Shown in pieces: positions 1 through 11,300 of a stretch of 16,159 bases of DNA (position 1 is its first letter; each line of letters opens with the position of its first letter). The stretch lies in the NCBI GenBank assembly GCA_000715605.1, contig KL568524.1, positions 76,990 to 93,148 on the forward strand, in the 5' to 3' direction. The notes below the pieces were generated by a model. It worked only from the letters and a program-made list of their open reading frames with translations, did not search any database and was not told the origin of the DNA. The position numbers were made by a program, and so were the translations under genes. This DNA comes from Streptomyces speibonae (GTDB lineage: Bacteria > Actinomycetota > Actinomycetes > Streptomycetales > Streptomycetaceae).

Positions 1-386
1 CCCGGTCCGGCCTGGCCTGCCTGGGTACGGCCTGGGAGGAGGCGTCGGCGTCGGCCCGCGCGGCGCTGGCCGAACCGCGGCTGGGACCGGTCGCCCTGTG
101 GACGTCCATCGGCGCCTTCCGCCTGCTGACCGCGCTGTCCCCGGGCGCCGCCCGCGATCCCGCCGTCAGCCCGCTGTTCTCCCCCGCCCACGGCGAACTG
201 GCCCGCTCCGCCGAGGTCTATCTCGACTGCGCGGGCCAGGCCGGCCGCACGGCCGCCGAGCTGGGCATCCACCGCCAGACCCTCTACTACCGCCTCTCGC
301 GGATCGAGCAGCTCACCGGCCTGGACCTGGACGACGGGGAGGACCGTCTGCTGCTGCACATGGCGCTCAAGGCGCACCGTCTGTAG
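1..386 (+). CDS. PucR/CdaR-type transcriptional regulator, C-terminal part (5' end outside the window)
   Basis: The frame is open from the left edge (first full codon at position 3) to a TAG at 384-386, giving 127 residues of a protein whose start is not in the window. The last 60 or so residues form the helix-turn-helix typical of the C terminus of PucR/CdaR-family regulators: a [20 protein letters not shown] helix pair, then [19 protein letters not shown], ending a few residues later. Known family members are DNA-binding activators or repressors of catabolic or developmental genes with a variable N-terminal sensor or GGDEF-like domain; which kind this one has cannot be seen. It converges on the tetR-family gene, and the two reading frames overlap by 20 bp at their 3' ends with no room for a separate terminator. 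Family assignment is confident; effector and targets are unknown. Confidence 0.85.
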   Translation, partial: RSGLACLGTAWEEASASARAALAEPRLGPVALWTSIGAFRLLTALSPGAARDPAVSPLFSPAHGELARSAEVYLDCAGQAGRTAAELGIHRQTLYYRLSRIEQLTGLDLDDGEDRLLLHMALKAHRL

Positions 387-957
387 CGGCCGCCTCGATC
401 ACCCGGCGCAGACCGGCGGTCAGCCGCGCACCGTCCGGCGCCGACTTCGGATCGAACGTCCACTGGGCGATGAGGCCGGTCATCAGGGTCATGTAGAACT
501 GGCCGAGGGTGTCCGCCTCCTCGTCCGAGACGTCCTCCTCGCTGCCGCCCATCAGCAGCGGGATCAACCCCCGTCCGGCCTCCCGCTGCGCCGCCGCCAG
601 CCGTTCGCGCACCTCGGGCAGCCGGTCGCCGAGGGTGAGGGCCTCCATGCTGAGCCGCCAGACGGAGCCGGGGTCCTTCATGGTGCCGATGATGTTGGAC
701 CAGGCTCGCTCGAACCGCTCCAGGGAGCCCGGCGGGGCGGCGTCCACCGCGCCGTCGCCCTCGAAGGCGTCCCCCATCCCCTCGACCAGCGCCACGTAGG
801 CCTGCGCGAGCAGGGCGTCCTTGGACCCGTAGTGGTAGCCGATGGACGCCAGGTTGGTCCCCGACTCCTTGACGATGTCGCGCGCCGTGGTGCGCGCGAA
901 CCCCTTGGCGAGCAGGCAGCGCTTGGCGCCCTCGAGTAGATCCTCACGGTGTCCCAT
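367..957 (-). CDS. TetR/AcrR-family transcriptional repressor
   Basis: A 196-residue protein of normal TetR-family length. Residues about 5-50 form the N-terminal DNA-binding domain: [20 protein letters not shown], then [20 protein letters not shown] and DALLAQAY, the usual three helices with the Y-H-Y/F-G-S-K recognition segment. The rest is a helical ligand and dimerisation domain whose ligand is not readable. The ATG at 957 is preceded by AAGGTGG at suitable spacing. It is divergent from an exporter gene across a 123-bp gap with repeated half-sites, the classic layout of a local repressor of a drug pump that also represses itself. By inference it binds that gap and releases it on binding an exported compound. 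Its 3' end overlaps the convergent PucR-type gene. Confidence 0.93.
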   Translation of the reverse strand: MGHREDLLEGAKRCLLAKGFARTTARDIVKESGTNLASIGYHYGSKDALLAQAYVALVEGMGDAFEGDGAVDAAPPGSLERFERAWSNIIGTMKDPGSVWRLSMEALTLGDRLPEVRERLAAAQREAGRGLIPLLMGGSEEDVSDEEADTLGQFYMTLMTGLIAQWTFDPKSAPDGARLTAGLRRVIEAAATDGAP

Positions 958-1080
958 GGCGCCACCTTACCCGCGGTTCCATACACCCGTCTTACACGTT
1001 GGTCTTATACGTCAGTCCTATACGTCAGTCCTATACGTGCGTTCTAGACAAGCGTATAAGACGTGCGTACAGTCCGGGGC
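958..1080. promoter_or_regulatory. Divergent promoter/operator region of tetR and the exporter gene, with 13-bp repeat array
   Basis: The gap holds five head-to-tail units close to ATACGTCAGTCCT at 981-993, 994-1006, 1007-1019, 1020-1032 and 1033-1045. The third and fourth are identical; the others match at 9 to 10 of 13 positions. On the opposite strand, 1057-1045 reads ATACGCTTGTCTA, so the last direct unit and this one form an imperfect palindrome centred on TCTAGA. Outer inverted arms GTCTTATACG (1002-1011) and CGTATAAGAC (1053-1062) each contain a TATAAG hexamer facing one gene: 1009-1004 towards tetR and 1055-1060 towards the exporter. These are plausible -10 boxes; no convincing -35 is visible. 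Repeats and arms are seen directly; the operator role is inferred from context. Confidence 0.75.
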
Positions 1081-2628
1081 ATGACGACGAAACCGCCCCG
1101 CGCCGGCCGCCGTGAGTGGACCGCGCTCGCCGTGCTGATGCTTCCTTTGCTGCTGGTCTCGATGGACGTCTCCGTCCTCTACTTCGCGATCCCGGAGATC
1201 AACGCGGACCTGCGGCCGAGCGGCACGCAGCAGCTGTGGATCTTCGACATCTACGCCTTCGCCGTGGCCGGTCTCCTGATCACCATGGGCTCGGTGGGCG
1301 ACCGGATCGGGCGCCGCAGGCTGCTGCTGATCGGCGCCGCCGCGTTCGGCGCCGCCTCCCTGATGGCGGCGTACGCGCACAGTGCCGAGACCCTGATCGC
1401 GGCCCGCGCGCTGCTCGGCATCGGCGGTGCCACCCTGATGCCCTCCACGCTGGCCCTGGTGCGCACGCTCTTCCTGCATCCCGCGCAGCGGGCGGGGGCG
1501 ATCGCGATCTGGTCCGCCGTGATGACGGCGGGCGTGGCGCTCGGCTCGGTGCTGAGCGGGCTGCTGGTGGAGTTCTTCTGGTGGGGCTCGGTCTTCCTGG
1601 TGAACCTGCCGGCGATGGCCCTGCTGCTGGTCCTCGGCCCGCTCCTGCTGCCGGAGTCCAGGGACCCCGGTCCGGGCCGCTTCGACTGGCCGAGCGTCCC
1701 GCTGTCCATGGCCGCCGTGCTGCCGGTCATCTACGGGCTGAAGGAGATCCCGTCCGAGGGCTGGAACGAGCGGTACGTCGTGTCGGTCACCGTGGGCCTG
1801 CTCTTCGCGGCCCTGTTCGTGCGCCGGCAGCGGACGGCCGCCTCCCCGATGATCCCCCCGGCGCTGTTCCGCGGCCGCGGTTTCGGCCCGGCCGCCGCCC
1901 TCAACCTGGTCACCATGTTCGGGATGATGGGCTCGGCGTTCTTCACCACGCAGTACATCCAGTCGGTGCTCGGCAAGAGCGCTCTGGAGGCGGCCCTGTG
2001 GGCCCTGGTGCCGTCGGTGCCCATCGGCTTCGCGGCCCCCTTCGCGGCCCGTCTGGTGCAGCGGGGCGTCAACCGCGCCCATGTGGTGACGGCCGGCTTC
2101 GCCACCGGCGCGTGCGGTTATGTGCTGCTGGCCCTCGTGGGCACGGACGACCTGGCGTTCGTCCTGGTCGCCTGTGGTGTGCTCGCCATGGGGGTCACCG
2201 CGGTGACGTCCCAGATCATGGATCTCGCGCTGGGCGCCGCTCCGGTGGAACGGGCGGGCTCCGCCTCATCCCTGATGGAGACCGGCGCCGAGTTCGGCGG
2301 GGCGCTGGGCATGGCGTCCCTCGGCTCCATCGGCACCGCCGTGTACCGGGACGGGATGCCGGAATCCGCTCCGGCGGCGGCCCACGAGACGCTGGGCGGC
2401 GCGCTCGCCGTCGCCGGACGGCTGCCGGGGGAGGCGGGGGACGCCCTCGCGGCGGCGGCCCGGGAGGCCTTCACGCAGGGGATGAACACGGCGGCGATCG
2501 CGGGTGCCGCGGTGTTCGCCGGGGCGGCGGTCCTGGCGTCGACGACGCTGCGCCGGGTGCGGGTGCGTCCGGACACGCCCGCGGAAAACGCCGGACCGGC
2601 TGACACGCTCAGCCGGTCCGGCGTGTGA
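1081..2628 (+). CDS. MFS drug-export permease, DHA2 (EmrB/QacA/SmvA-like) family
   Basis: A 515-residue integral membrane protein. I chose the ATG at 1081 over a GTG at 1063 because the extra six residues are not membrane-like and the GTG overlaps the likely operator and -10 box. Family signatures are visible: the first membrane segment with SMDVSVLYFAIPEI, the motif A loop GSVGDRIGRRRLLL after the second segment, and AIWSAVMTAGVALGSVLSGLL resembling antiporter motif C. Length and the run of hydrophobic segments fit the 14-helix proton-driven antiporters such as QacA, LfrA and SmvA, which export cationic or lipophilic drugs. Substrate cannot be told. No clear Shine-Dalgarno sequence precedes the ATG. 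Regulation by the divergent TetR protein is inferred. The final codons form a terminator-like hairpin. Confidence 0.92.
   Translation: MTTKPPRAGRREWTALAVLMLPLLLVSMDVSVLYFAIPEINADLRPSGTQQLWIFDIYAFAVAGLLITMGSVGDRIGRRRLLLIGAAAFGAASLMAAYAHSAETLIAARALLGIGGATLMPSTLALVRTLFLHPAQRAGAIAIWSAVMTAGVALGSVLSGLLVEFFWWGSVFLVNLPAMALLLVLGPLLLPESRDPGPGRFDWPSVPLSMAAVLPVIYGLKEIPSEGWNERYVVSVTVGLLFAALFVRRQRTAASPMIPPALFRGRGFGPAAALNLVTMFGMMGSAFFTTQYIQSVLGKSALEAALWALVPSVPIGFAAPFAARLVQRGVNRAHVVTAGFATGACGYVLLALVGTDDLAFVLVACGVLAMGVTAVTSQIMDLALGAAPVERAGSASSLMETGAEFGGALGMASLGSIGTAVYRDGMPESAPAAAHETLGGALAVAGRLPGEAGDALAAAAREAFTQGMNTAAIAGAAVFAGAAVLASTTLRRVRVRPDTPAENAGPADTLSRSGV
2588..2624 (+). terminator. 16-bp hairpin inside the last codons of the exporter gene
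   Basis: Arms 2588-2603 and 2609-2624 are perfect inverted repeats around the 5-base loop CACGC, and the stop codon is at 2626-2628. There is no T-run, as is usual for strong GC-rich hairpins in Streptomyces. The stem would end transcription of the exporter gene and perhaps act on the opposing serA transcript too. Confidence 0.75.
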
Positions 2629-2658
2629 GAACGAACCCGTCAGGACGAACGGGGGGGG

Positions 2659-2681
2659 ACCCGGGGGCAGCGCCCCCGGGT
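2659..2681 (-). terminator. Hairpin terminator downstream of serA
   Basis: Arms ACCCGGGGGC (2659-2668) and GCCCCCGGGT (2672-2681) pair perfectly around a 3-base loop. The hairpin starts two bases past the serA stop codon, with a run of Gs on the plus strand (Cs in the serA transcript) following. It is placed to end the serA transcript. Confidence 0.75.
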
Positions 2682-2683
2682 TC

Positions 2684-4285
2684 TCAGACCAGGTTGACGC
2701 AGCGGGCGGAGGTCGCCCCGATCTCCGCCGACAGCTCGCCCAGCACCGCCGGGGAGACCGTGTCGTCGACCGTCAGCACGGCGAGCGCCTCGCCGCCGAC
2801 CGTCGCACGGGCCACCTGCATGCCGGCGATGTTGATGCCCGCCTCGCCGAGGATGCGGCCCACGGTGCCGACGACGCCGGGACGGTCCTCATAGCGCAGG
2901 ACGACCATGTGGTCGGCGAGCGCGAGGTCGACGTCGTACTCCCCGACCGCGACGATCTTCTGGACGTGCTTGGGGCCGGCCAGCGTCCCGGAGACCGAGA
3001 TCTCCTCGCCGTCGGCGAGGGTGCCGCGCACCGTGACGACGTTGCGGTGGTCCGCCGACTCCGAGCTGGTCGTCAGCCGGACCTCGACGCCGCGCTCCTG
3101 GGCGAACAGCGGGGCGTTGACGTAGGACACGGTCTCGTCGACGACGTCCTCGAAGACGCCCTTGAGCGCGGAGAGTTCGAGCACCTTCACATCATGCTGG
3201 GTGATCTCGCCGTACACCTCGACGTCGAGGCGGACGGCGACCTCACCGGCGAGCGCGGTGAAGATCCGGCCGAGGCGCTCGGCGAGCGGCAGACCCGGCT
3301 TGACGTCCTCGGCGATGACACCGCCCTGCACGTTCACCGCGTCCGGGACGAGCTCGCCGGCGAGCGCGAGGCGCACCGAGCGGGCGACGGCGATACCGGC
3401 CTTCTCCTGGGCCTCGTCGGTGGAGGCGCCGAGGTGCGGGGTGCAGACGACCTGGTCGAACTCGAAGAGCGGGGAGTCGGTGCAGGGCTCCTTGGCGTAC
3501 ACGTCCAGACCGGCGCCGGCGACGCGGCCCTCCTTGAGCGCCGAGTACAGCGCCTCCTCGTCGACGATGCCGCCGCGCGCGGCGTTGATGATGCGCACGC
3601 TCGGCTTGACCTTGCGCAGCGCCTCGTCGCCGATCAGACCGAGGGTCTCGGGGGTCTTCGGCAGGTGGACGGTGATGAAGTCGGAGACCTCGAGCAGCTC
3701 GTCCAGCGACAGCACCTTGACGCCCATCTGCGCGGCCCGCGCGGGCTGCACATAGGGGTCGTAGGCGACGACCTTCATGCCGAAGGCGGACATGCGCTGC
3801 GCGACCAGGGCGCCGATCCGCCCCAGACCCACGACACCGAGGGTCTTCTCGGCGAGCTCGACGCCCGTGTACTTGCTCCGCTTCCACTCGCCGTTCTTCA
3901 GCGCGGCGTTGGCCTGCGGGATGTTGCGCGCGGTGGCGACGATCAGACCGCACGCGAGCTCCGCGGCGGTGACGATGTTCGAGGTGGGGGCGTTGACGAC
4001 CATCACACCGGCCTTGGTGGCGGCGGAGACGTCCACGTTGTCGAGACCGACACCGGCCCGGGCGACGACCTTGAGCCGCTTGGCGGCGGCGATCGCCTCG
4101 GCGTCGACCTTGGTGGCCGAGCGGATCAGGATCGCGTCCACGTCGGCGATGGCGGGGAGCAGTTCCGCGCGGTCCGCGCCGTTGCAGTGGCGGATCTCGA
4201 AGTCCGGGCCGAGCGCGTCGACGGTGGCGGGCGACAGCTCTTCAGCGATGAGTACCGTAGCTTTTCGACTGGGGTACGAGCTCAC
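2684..4285 (-). CDS. serA: D-3-phosphoglycerate dehydrogenase (serine biosynthesis)
   Basis: SerA oxidises 3-phosphoglycerate to 3-phosphohydroxypyruvate with NAD+, the first step of serine synthesis in the cytoplasm. The 533-residue length fits the long actinobacterial form with catalytic, intervening and ACT domains. Visible are VGLDNVD near residue 80, the NAD-binding GLGRIG at about 153-158, catalytic Arg 237 (AARGG), Glu 266 (AKEP) and His 284 (TPHLG). The last 75 or so residues, from VVLRYEDRPGVVGTVGRILG, form the ACT domain that usually gives serine feedback inhibition. I chose GTG at 4285 because GAGGA lies just upstream; a GTG at 4297 would add four residues. serA follows ilvC in the same direction after a strong terminator, so it probably has its own promoter. 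Confidence 0.97.
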   Translation of the reverse strand: MSSYPSRKATVLIAEELSPATVDALGPDFEIRHCNGADRAELLPAIADVDAILIRSATKVDAEAIAAAKRLKVVARAGVGLDNVDVSAATKAGVMVVNAPTSNIVTAAELACGLIVATARNIPQANAALKNGEWKRSKYTGVELAEKTLGVVGLGRIGALVAQRMSAFGMKVVAYDPYVQPARAAQMGVKVLSLDELLEVSDFITVHLPKTPETLGLIGDEALRKVKPSVRIINAARGGIVDEEALYSALKEGRVAGAGLDVYAKEPCTDSPLFEFDQVVCTPHLGASTDEAQEKAGIAVARSVRLALAGELVPDAVNVQGGVIAEDVKPGLPLAERLGRIFTALAGEVAVRLDVEVYGEITQHDVKVLELSALKGVFEDVVDETVSYVNAPLFAQERGVEVRLTTSSESADHRNVVTVRGTLADGEEISVSGTLAGPKHVQKIVAVGEYDVDLALADHMVVLRYEDRPGVVGTVGRILGEAGINIAGMQVARATVGGEALAVLTVDDTVSPAVLGELSAEIGATSARCVNLV

Positions 4286-4504
4286 GTGAGTCCTCACAAG
4301 TCCAATGCGGACGGCCGTCCCGACGGCCGCAGGCGGTGAAGAAGTGCTAGCCGCGTGGAAGACGCACGACGCTGTGGGCCTGACGCGTTTGTTGTTCAGC
4401 AGTCTAGTGGCGCCGAGGGCGTCGTCTTACGCCGCTTCGGAAGGATCACCCGTCCGTGGGGGGACGGGATGGACAACGCCGTACCACCGACGTTACCCCG
4501 GGTT
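4286..4504 (-). promoter_or_regulatory. serA upstream region with possible promoter and 5' UTR hairpin
   Basis: This 219-bp stretch lies between the ilvC terminator and serA, and I see no gene in it. It contains TAGACT (4406-4401, minus strand), which fits a -10 box, but no matching TTGACA-like box. A compact inverted repeat, CGGCCGTC/GACGGCCG (4312-4319 and 4322-4329), would lie in the serA 5' UTR about 30 bases before the start codon. The separate serA promoter is inferred mainly from the terminator upstream. Confidence 0.4.
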
Positions 4505-4546
4505 CGCCCGAAGGGCCGGAGCAGTGCCGCTCCGGCCCTTCGGGCG
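4505..4546 (-). terminator. 18-bp hairpin terminator after ilvC
   Basis: Perfect arms 4505-4522 and 4529-4546 around a 6-base loop begin six bases beyond the ilvC stop codon. No T-run follows. It is the strongest uninterrupted stem in this part of the window and marks the likely 3' end of the ilv transcript. Confidence 0.85.
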
Positions 4547-4552
4547 TGCGGC

Positions 4553-8067
<3,515 letters not shown>

Positions 8068-8146
8068 CGGCTTCTCTTCTCGATGCTGAGGGTTTTTGCG
8101 AAGTTTGTACGGGTTACGCGTGCTGCTCGGCAGGTGCCTGTGCAAC

Positions 8147-8180
8147 AAAAAACCCCTCGTGCCATGAGGCAAGCGAGGGG
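8147..8180 (-). terminator. Attenuator terminator in the ilvB leader
   Basis: On the minus strand CCCCTCG (8180-8174) pairs with CGAGGGG (8159-8153); inside a 2-base bulge, TGCC (8171-8168) pairs with GGCA (8163-8160). Six Ts follow (8152-8147). This is a textbook intrinsic terminator with a T-run, unusual for this GC-rich genome, placed 80 bases before the ilvB start and 37 bases after the leader peptide stop. Confidence 0.92.
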
Positions 8181-8200
8181 AAGCGCGTCGGGCTGGTGGT

Positions 8201-8222
8201 CGCTGAGCGATCGGGCTCAGCG
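8201..8222 (-). promoter_or_regulatory. Leader hairpin at the stop codon of the ilv leader peptide
   Basis: CGCTGAGC and GCTCAGCG form a perfect 8-bp stem with a 6-base loop. Its 5' arm contains the TGA stop of the leader peptide, so a terminating ribosome would keep it open. A 10-bp long-range stem (8227-8236 with 8182-8191) encloses it. These are candidate pause and competitor elements of the attenuator. Confidence 0.7.
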
Positions 8223-8264
8223 TCGGCCGACGCGCTGTCCAAGTACGAGAATTCGGGTGCGCAT
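8217..8264 (-). CDS. ilvB leader peptide (branched-chain amino acid attenuator)
   Basis: A 16-codon frame encodes [15 protein letters not shown] and stops. Codons 5-8 are Ile-Leu-Val-Leu (ATT, CTC, GTA, CTT): one run covers all three end products of the pathway, and three of the four codons end in A or T, uncommon in this genome. The frame sits upstream of a T-tailed terminator and ilvB, the known arrangement of ribosome-mediated attenuation described for ilvB leaders in actinobacteria such as Corynebacterium. When a charged branched-chain tRNA is scarce, ribosomes should stall here and let RNA polymerase read into ilvB. A -10-like GAGGGT ends seven bases before the ATG, so the peptide may be translated from a leaderless message; the same bases could instead be read as a weak purine-rich ribosome site. 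Confidence 0.9.
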   Translation of the reverse strand: MRTRILVLGQRVGRR

Positions 8265-8271
8265 GGCACTG

Positions 8272-8301
8272 ACCCTCTCCCCGGCGCACGTCCACTGTCA
8301 A
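8272..8301 (-). promoter_or_regulatory. Probable ilvB promoter
   Basis: TTGACA (8301-8296) is a perfect -35 hexamer. GAGGGT (8277-8272) lies 18 bases downstream as a weak -10. Transcription would then start close to the A of the leader ATG at 8264. The TGA stop codon of the upstream GGDEF gene (8300-8298) lies inside the TTGACA box. Confidence 0.6.
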
Positions 8302-11300
8302 GTGGGTGGGACGGGAGTCTCACCATGTGAGCGCAGTACCGTACCGCCTTTGAGCACGGCGGTCACTCCTGTGGCGTAGACGCCCGAGCCGCCGCCCGCG
8401 AGCACGGGCTCGGGCTCGGCCGGCCCGTGCGGCACCGGGTAGTGTCCGGCGGTCAGCGCTCTGCGCAGCCGGTACTCGTCCAGCGGCCCGGAGAAGGCCA
8501 TGCCCTGGCCGTGCGTGCAGCCCATCGCGCGCAGCGCCACGGCCTGCTCGGGCAGGTCCACGCCGACCGCCACGGACTGCATGCCGAGATCGGAGGCGAT
8601 GCGCAGCAGCCCGCAGGTGATCTTGTACAGGCGGGCCGACTCCACGACGCCGTCGACCAGGCTGCGGTCGAGTTTGAGCGTGTCGACGGGGAGCCGCCTG
8701 AGGGCCGTGATGGCCGCGAGGCCGCCGCCGAAGCCGTCCAGCGCGATCCGTACGCCGAGCCGCTTGAGCACGGCCAGCCGGCGCTCCAGCTCGTCGAGCG
8801 GGACCCGGGGATCGGTGTCGGCCAGCTCGACGATCAGGGAGCCGGAGGGCAGCCCGTGCCGGGTGAGCAGGGACTCGACCGAGCCGAGAGGCAGCGAGCG
8901 GTCCAGCAGCCGGCGCGCGCTCAACCGGACGGCCACCGGGACGGGCAGCCCCGTCGCATGCCGCTCGGCGGCCTGCTCCACGGCCTCCTCCAGCACCCAG
9001 CGGCCCAGCTCGGCGGCCTTCTCGCTGTCCTCGGCCACCCGCAGGAACTCCTGGGGCGTGAAGAGCACACCCTGCGACGAGCGCCAGCGCGCCTGCGCGC
9101 ACACCGCCGTGATCCGGCCGTCCGCGAAAGACACCACCGGCTGGTGCAGCAGGGCGAACTCGCCGTGGTTGAGCGCCGCGCGCAGCCGTGTGGCGAGCTC
9201 CGCCTTGCGGATGACGTCCTGCTGCATCTGCGGCCGGTACAGCTCCACCCGGCCCTTGCCCGCCGCCTTCGCCCGGTACATGGCGAGGTCGGCGTTGCGC
9301 AGCAACTCGCCCGCGCCGAGGCCCGGTTCGGCGAAGGCAACGCCGATGGAGGCGTTGACCCGGACATCGTTGCCGTCGATGAGGTAGGGCTGGGACAGGG
9401 TGGCTCTGAGACGGTCGGCGAGCTCCAGCATGTGCCGCTCCCGGGCGTCCCGGTCCCGGACGCCGTCCCCGGTGATCAGGGCAGCGAACTCGTCGCCGCC
9501 CAGCCGGGAGGCGGTGTCGCCCTTGCGGACCGCGTCCTGGAGTCTGCGGGCGGCCTGGACGAGCAGCTCGTCCCCGGCCTGGTGCCCGATGGTGTCGTTG
9601 ACGCCCTTGAAGCCGTCGAGGTCGATGAAGAGCACGGCCGTGCCCCGGAGGGCGGCCCCGCGGTCGGAGGCGCGGCGGCCGGACAGCGCCTGCTGGACGC
9701 GCCGGGTGAACAGGGCGCGGTTGGGCAGGTCGGTGAGGGGGTCGTGCTCCGCGTTGTGCTGGAGCTGGGCCTGGAGCCGTACTCTCTCGGTCACGTCGCG
9801 GCTGTTGAAGATGAGGCCGCCGTGGTGCCGGTTGACGGTCGACTCGACGTTCAGCCAGCCTCCCCCGCCGCCGGACCGGAAGCGGCACTCGATGCGGGTC
9901 GTGGGTTCCTCGACCGGGTCCGCGGCAAGGAAGCGGCGCACCTCGTGCACCACGCTGCCCAGGTCCTCCGGGTGGATCAGCGCGGCCAGTTCCGTCCCCA
10001 CCAGGTCCTCCGCGGAGCGGCCGTAGACGCCGGCGGCGGCCGGGGAGACGTAGCGGAGGATGCCGCTGGGCGCGGCGATCATGATGACGTCGCTGGAGCC
10101 CTGGACCAGGGAGCGGAAGTGGTTCTCCGCCTGCGCCAGCTCCTGGGTGAGGGTGATGTTGTCGAGCAGCATGATGCCCTGGCGCACCACCAGTGCCAGC
10201 ACCACGGTCCCGCCGGTGATCAGCACCACCCGGTCGACGCTGCGGCCGTTGAGGACGTTGTAGAGGATCCCCAGGGTGCAGACGGCCGCGGCGAGGTAGG
10301 GCGTGAGCGCGGCGAGGGATCCGGCGATCGGCCGGGAGGGCGGATACCGGCCGTGGTCACCGCCGGACGCGGGCAGGTGGGTGTGGTCCGGCACGCCGTG
10401 CCGCCCCGGGAGGTGCTCCCGGACCACCCGCGTGTGCCCCTCCCGCTCGGGCCTGCCGCAGCGCGGCGCGGTCCACGGGGCGTACGCCAGCAGCAGCGAG
10501 CCGGCGAACCAGCCGGCGTCGAGCAGTTGGCCGGAGCGGTACTCGGCGTGCAGCAGCGGCGAGGTGAACAGGGCGTCGCACATCACGGTGAGCGCGAGGG
10601 CGCCGATCGCGGTGTTGACCGCGGAGCGGTTCACCGCCGAGCGCCGGAAGTGCAGCGCGAGCACCATGCTGACCAGGGCGATGTCCAGCAGCGGGTAGGC
10701 CAGGGAGAGCGCGGTGTGCGCGACGCCGGGGCCTTCGGCCTGGGCGGCCTGGGCGAGGGCGAGGCTCCACGCGAGCGTGAGCAGGGAGCCGCCGATCAGC
10801 CAGGAGTCCAGGGCGAGGCAGACCCAGCCGGCCTTGGTCACGGGCCGTTTGGCCAGCACCAGCAGGCCCACGATGGCGGGCGGCGCGAAGCACAGGAAGA
10901 ACAGGTCGGCGTAGCTCGGGCTGGGTACCGGGACGCCCAGCACGACCTCGTACCAGCCCCAGACCAGGTTGCCCAAGGAGGCCATGGCCGAGGAGAGGCC
11001 GAACAGCAGCCACGCGGGTCGAAACCGGGTGCGCGGGCTGCGGGCGTAGACGATGCAGGACACGGCGGCGGCTCCGGCGGCGGCGCTCAGCCCGAAGTCG
11101 CCCATGATCAGCGCGAGTTGCTCGGATCCCCAGCCGAGCGCGGCACCGACGCCGTACGCCGCGCACACACCGGCCAGGACGAGCTGTGCCACCGGTCCCG
11201 GCCGGCGGTCGACCGCGGGCACGGCGGGGAGCGGCGTCCGCGCGGGGGGCTGCGGGCGCAGGGCTCCGTCGAGGGTCTGGGTCGATGTGGGGGCGCTCAC
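8298..11300 (-). CDS. Membrane-bound PAS-GGDEF protein with degenerate EAL domain (cyclic di-GMP signalling)
   Basis: With the GTG at 11300 the protein has 1000 residues. Residues about 35-385 hold a multi-helix membrane region, broken by a hydrophilic Arg/His/Gly-rich loop near 275-325. A PAS domain lies at about 394-509 and a GGDEF domain at about 515-690, with [25 protein letters not shown], an inhibitory I-site RKGD (592-595) and intact GGDEF (601-605). An EAL-like domain follows to about residue 950, but key residues are lost: CAQ (734-736) replaces EAL, DGFG (855-858) replaces DDFG, and AVGVD replaces AEGVE. It is thus probably a diguanylate cyclase or c-di-GMP sensor without phosphodiesterase activity. 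The GTG follows GGAGG by five bases. An upstream ATG at 11543 would add 81 Pro/Ala/Arg-rich residues, about a quarter of whose codons end in A or T, which argues against it. Confidence 0.93.
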   Translation of the reverse strand: MSAPTSTQTLDGALRPQPPARTPLPAVPAVDRRPGPVAQLVLAGVCAAYGVGAALGWGSEQLALIMGDFGLSAAAGAAAVSCIVYARSPRTRFRPAWLLFGLSSAMASLGNLVWGWYEVVLGVPVPSPSYADLFFLCFAPPAIVGLLVLAKRPVTKAGWVCLALDSWLIGGSLLTLAWSLALAQAAQAEGPGVAHTALSLAYPLLDIALVSMVLALHFRRSAVNRSAVNTAIGALALTVMCDALFTSPLLHAEYRSGQLLDAGWFAGSLLLAYAPWTAPRCGRPEREGHTRVVREHLPGRHGVPDHTHLPASGGDHGRYPPSRPIAGSLAALTPYLAAAVCTLGILYNVLNGRSVDRVVLITGGTVVLALVVRQGIMLLDNITLTQELAQAENHFRSLVQGSSDVIMIAAPSGILRYVSPAAAGVYGRSAEDLVGTELAALIHPEDLGSVVHEVRRFLAADPVEEPTTRIECRFRSGGGGGWLNVESTVNRHHGGLIFNSRDVTERVRLQAQLQHNAEHDPLTDLPNRALFTRRVQQALSGRRASDRGAALRGTAVLFIDLDGFKGVNDTIGHQAGDELLVQAARRLQDAVRKGDTASRLGGDEFAALITGDGVRDRDARERHMLELADRLRATLSQPYLIDGNDVRVNASIGVAFAEPGLGAGELLRNADLAMYRAKAAGKGRVELYRPQMQQDVIRKAELATRLRAALNHGEFALLHQPVVSFADGRITAVCAQARWRSSQGVLFTPQEFLRVAEDSEKAAELGRWVLEEAVEQAAERHATGLPVPVAVRLSARRLLDRSLPLGSVESLLTRHGLPSGSLIVELADTDPRVPLDELERRLAVLKRLGVRIALDGFGGGLAAITALRRLPVDTLKLDRSLVDGVVESARLYKITCGLLRIASDLGMQSVAVGVDLPEQAVALRAMGCTHGQGMAFSGPLDEYRLRRALTAGHYPVPHGPAEPEPVLAGGGSGVYATGVTAVLKGGTVLRSHGETPVPPT

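Noticed and set aside
2504..4339. 611-codon plus-strand frame opposite serA
   Set aside because: Shadow of serA on the antisense strand; serA has all catalytic motifs and the plus-strand product (Asp/Gly/Leu/Val-rich) matches nothing.
4286..4504. T-box or amino acid riboswitch upstream of serA
   Set aside because: No T-box core, specifier stem or terminator/antiterminator pair is visible; only one small hairpin is seen.
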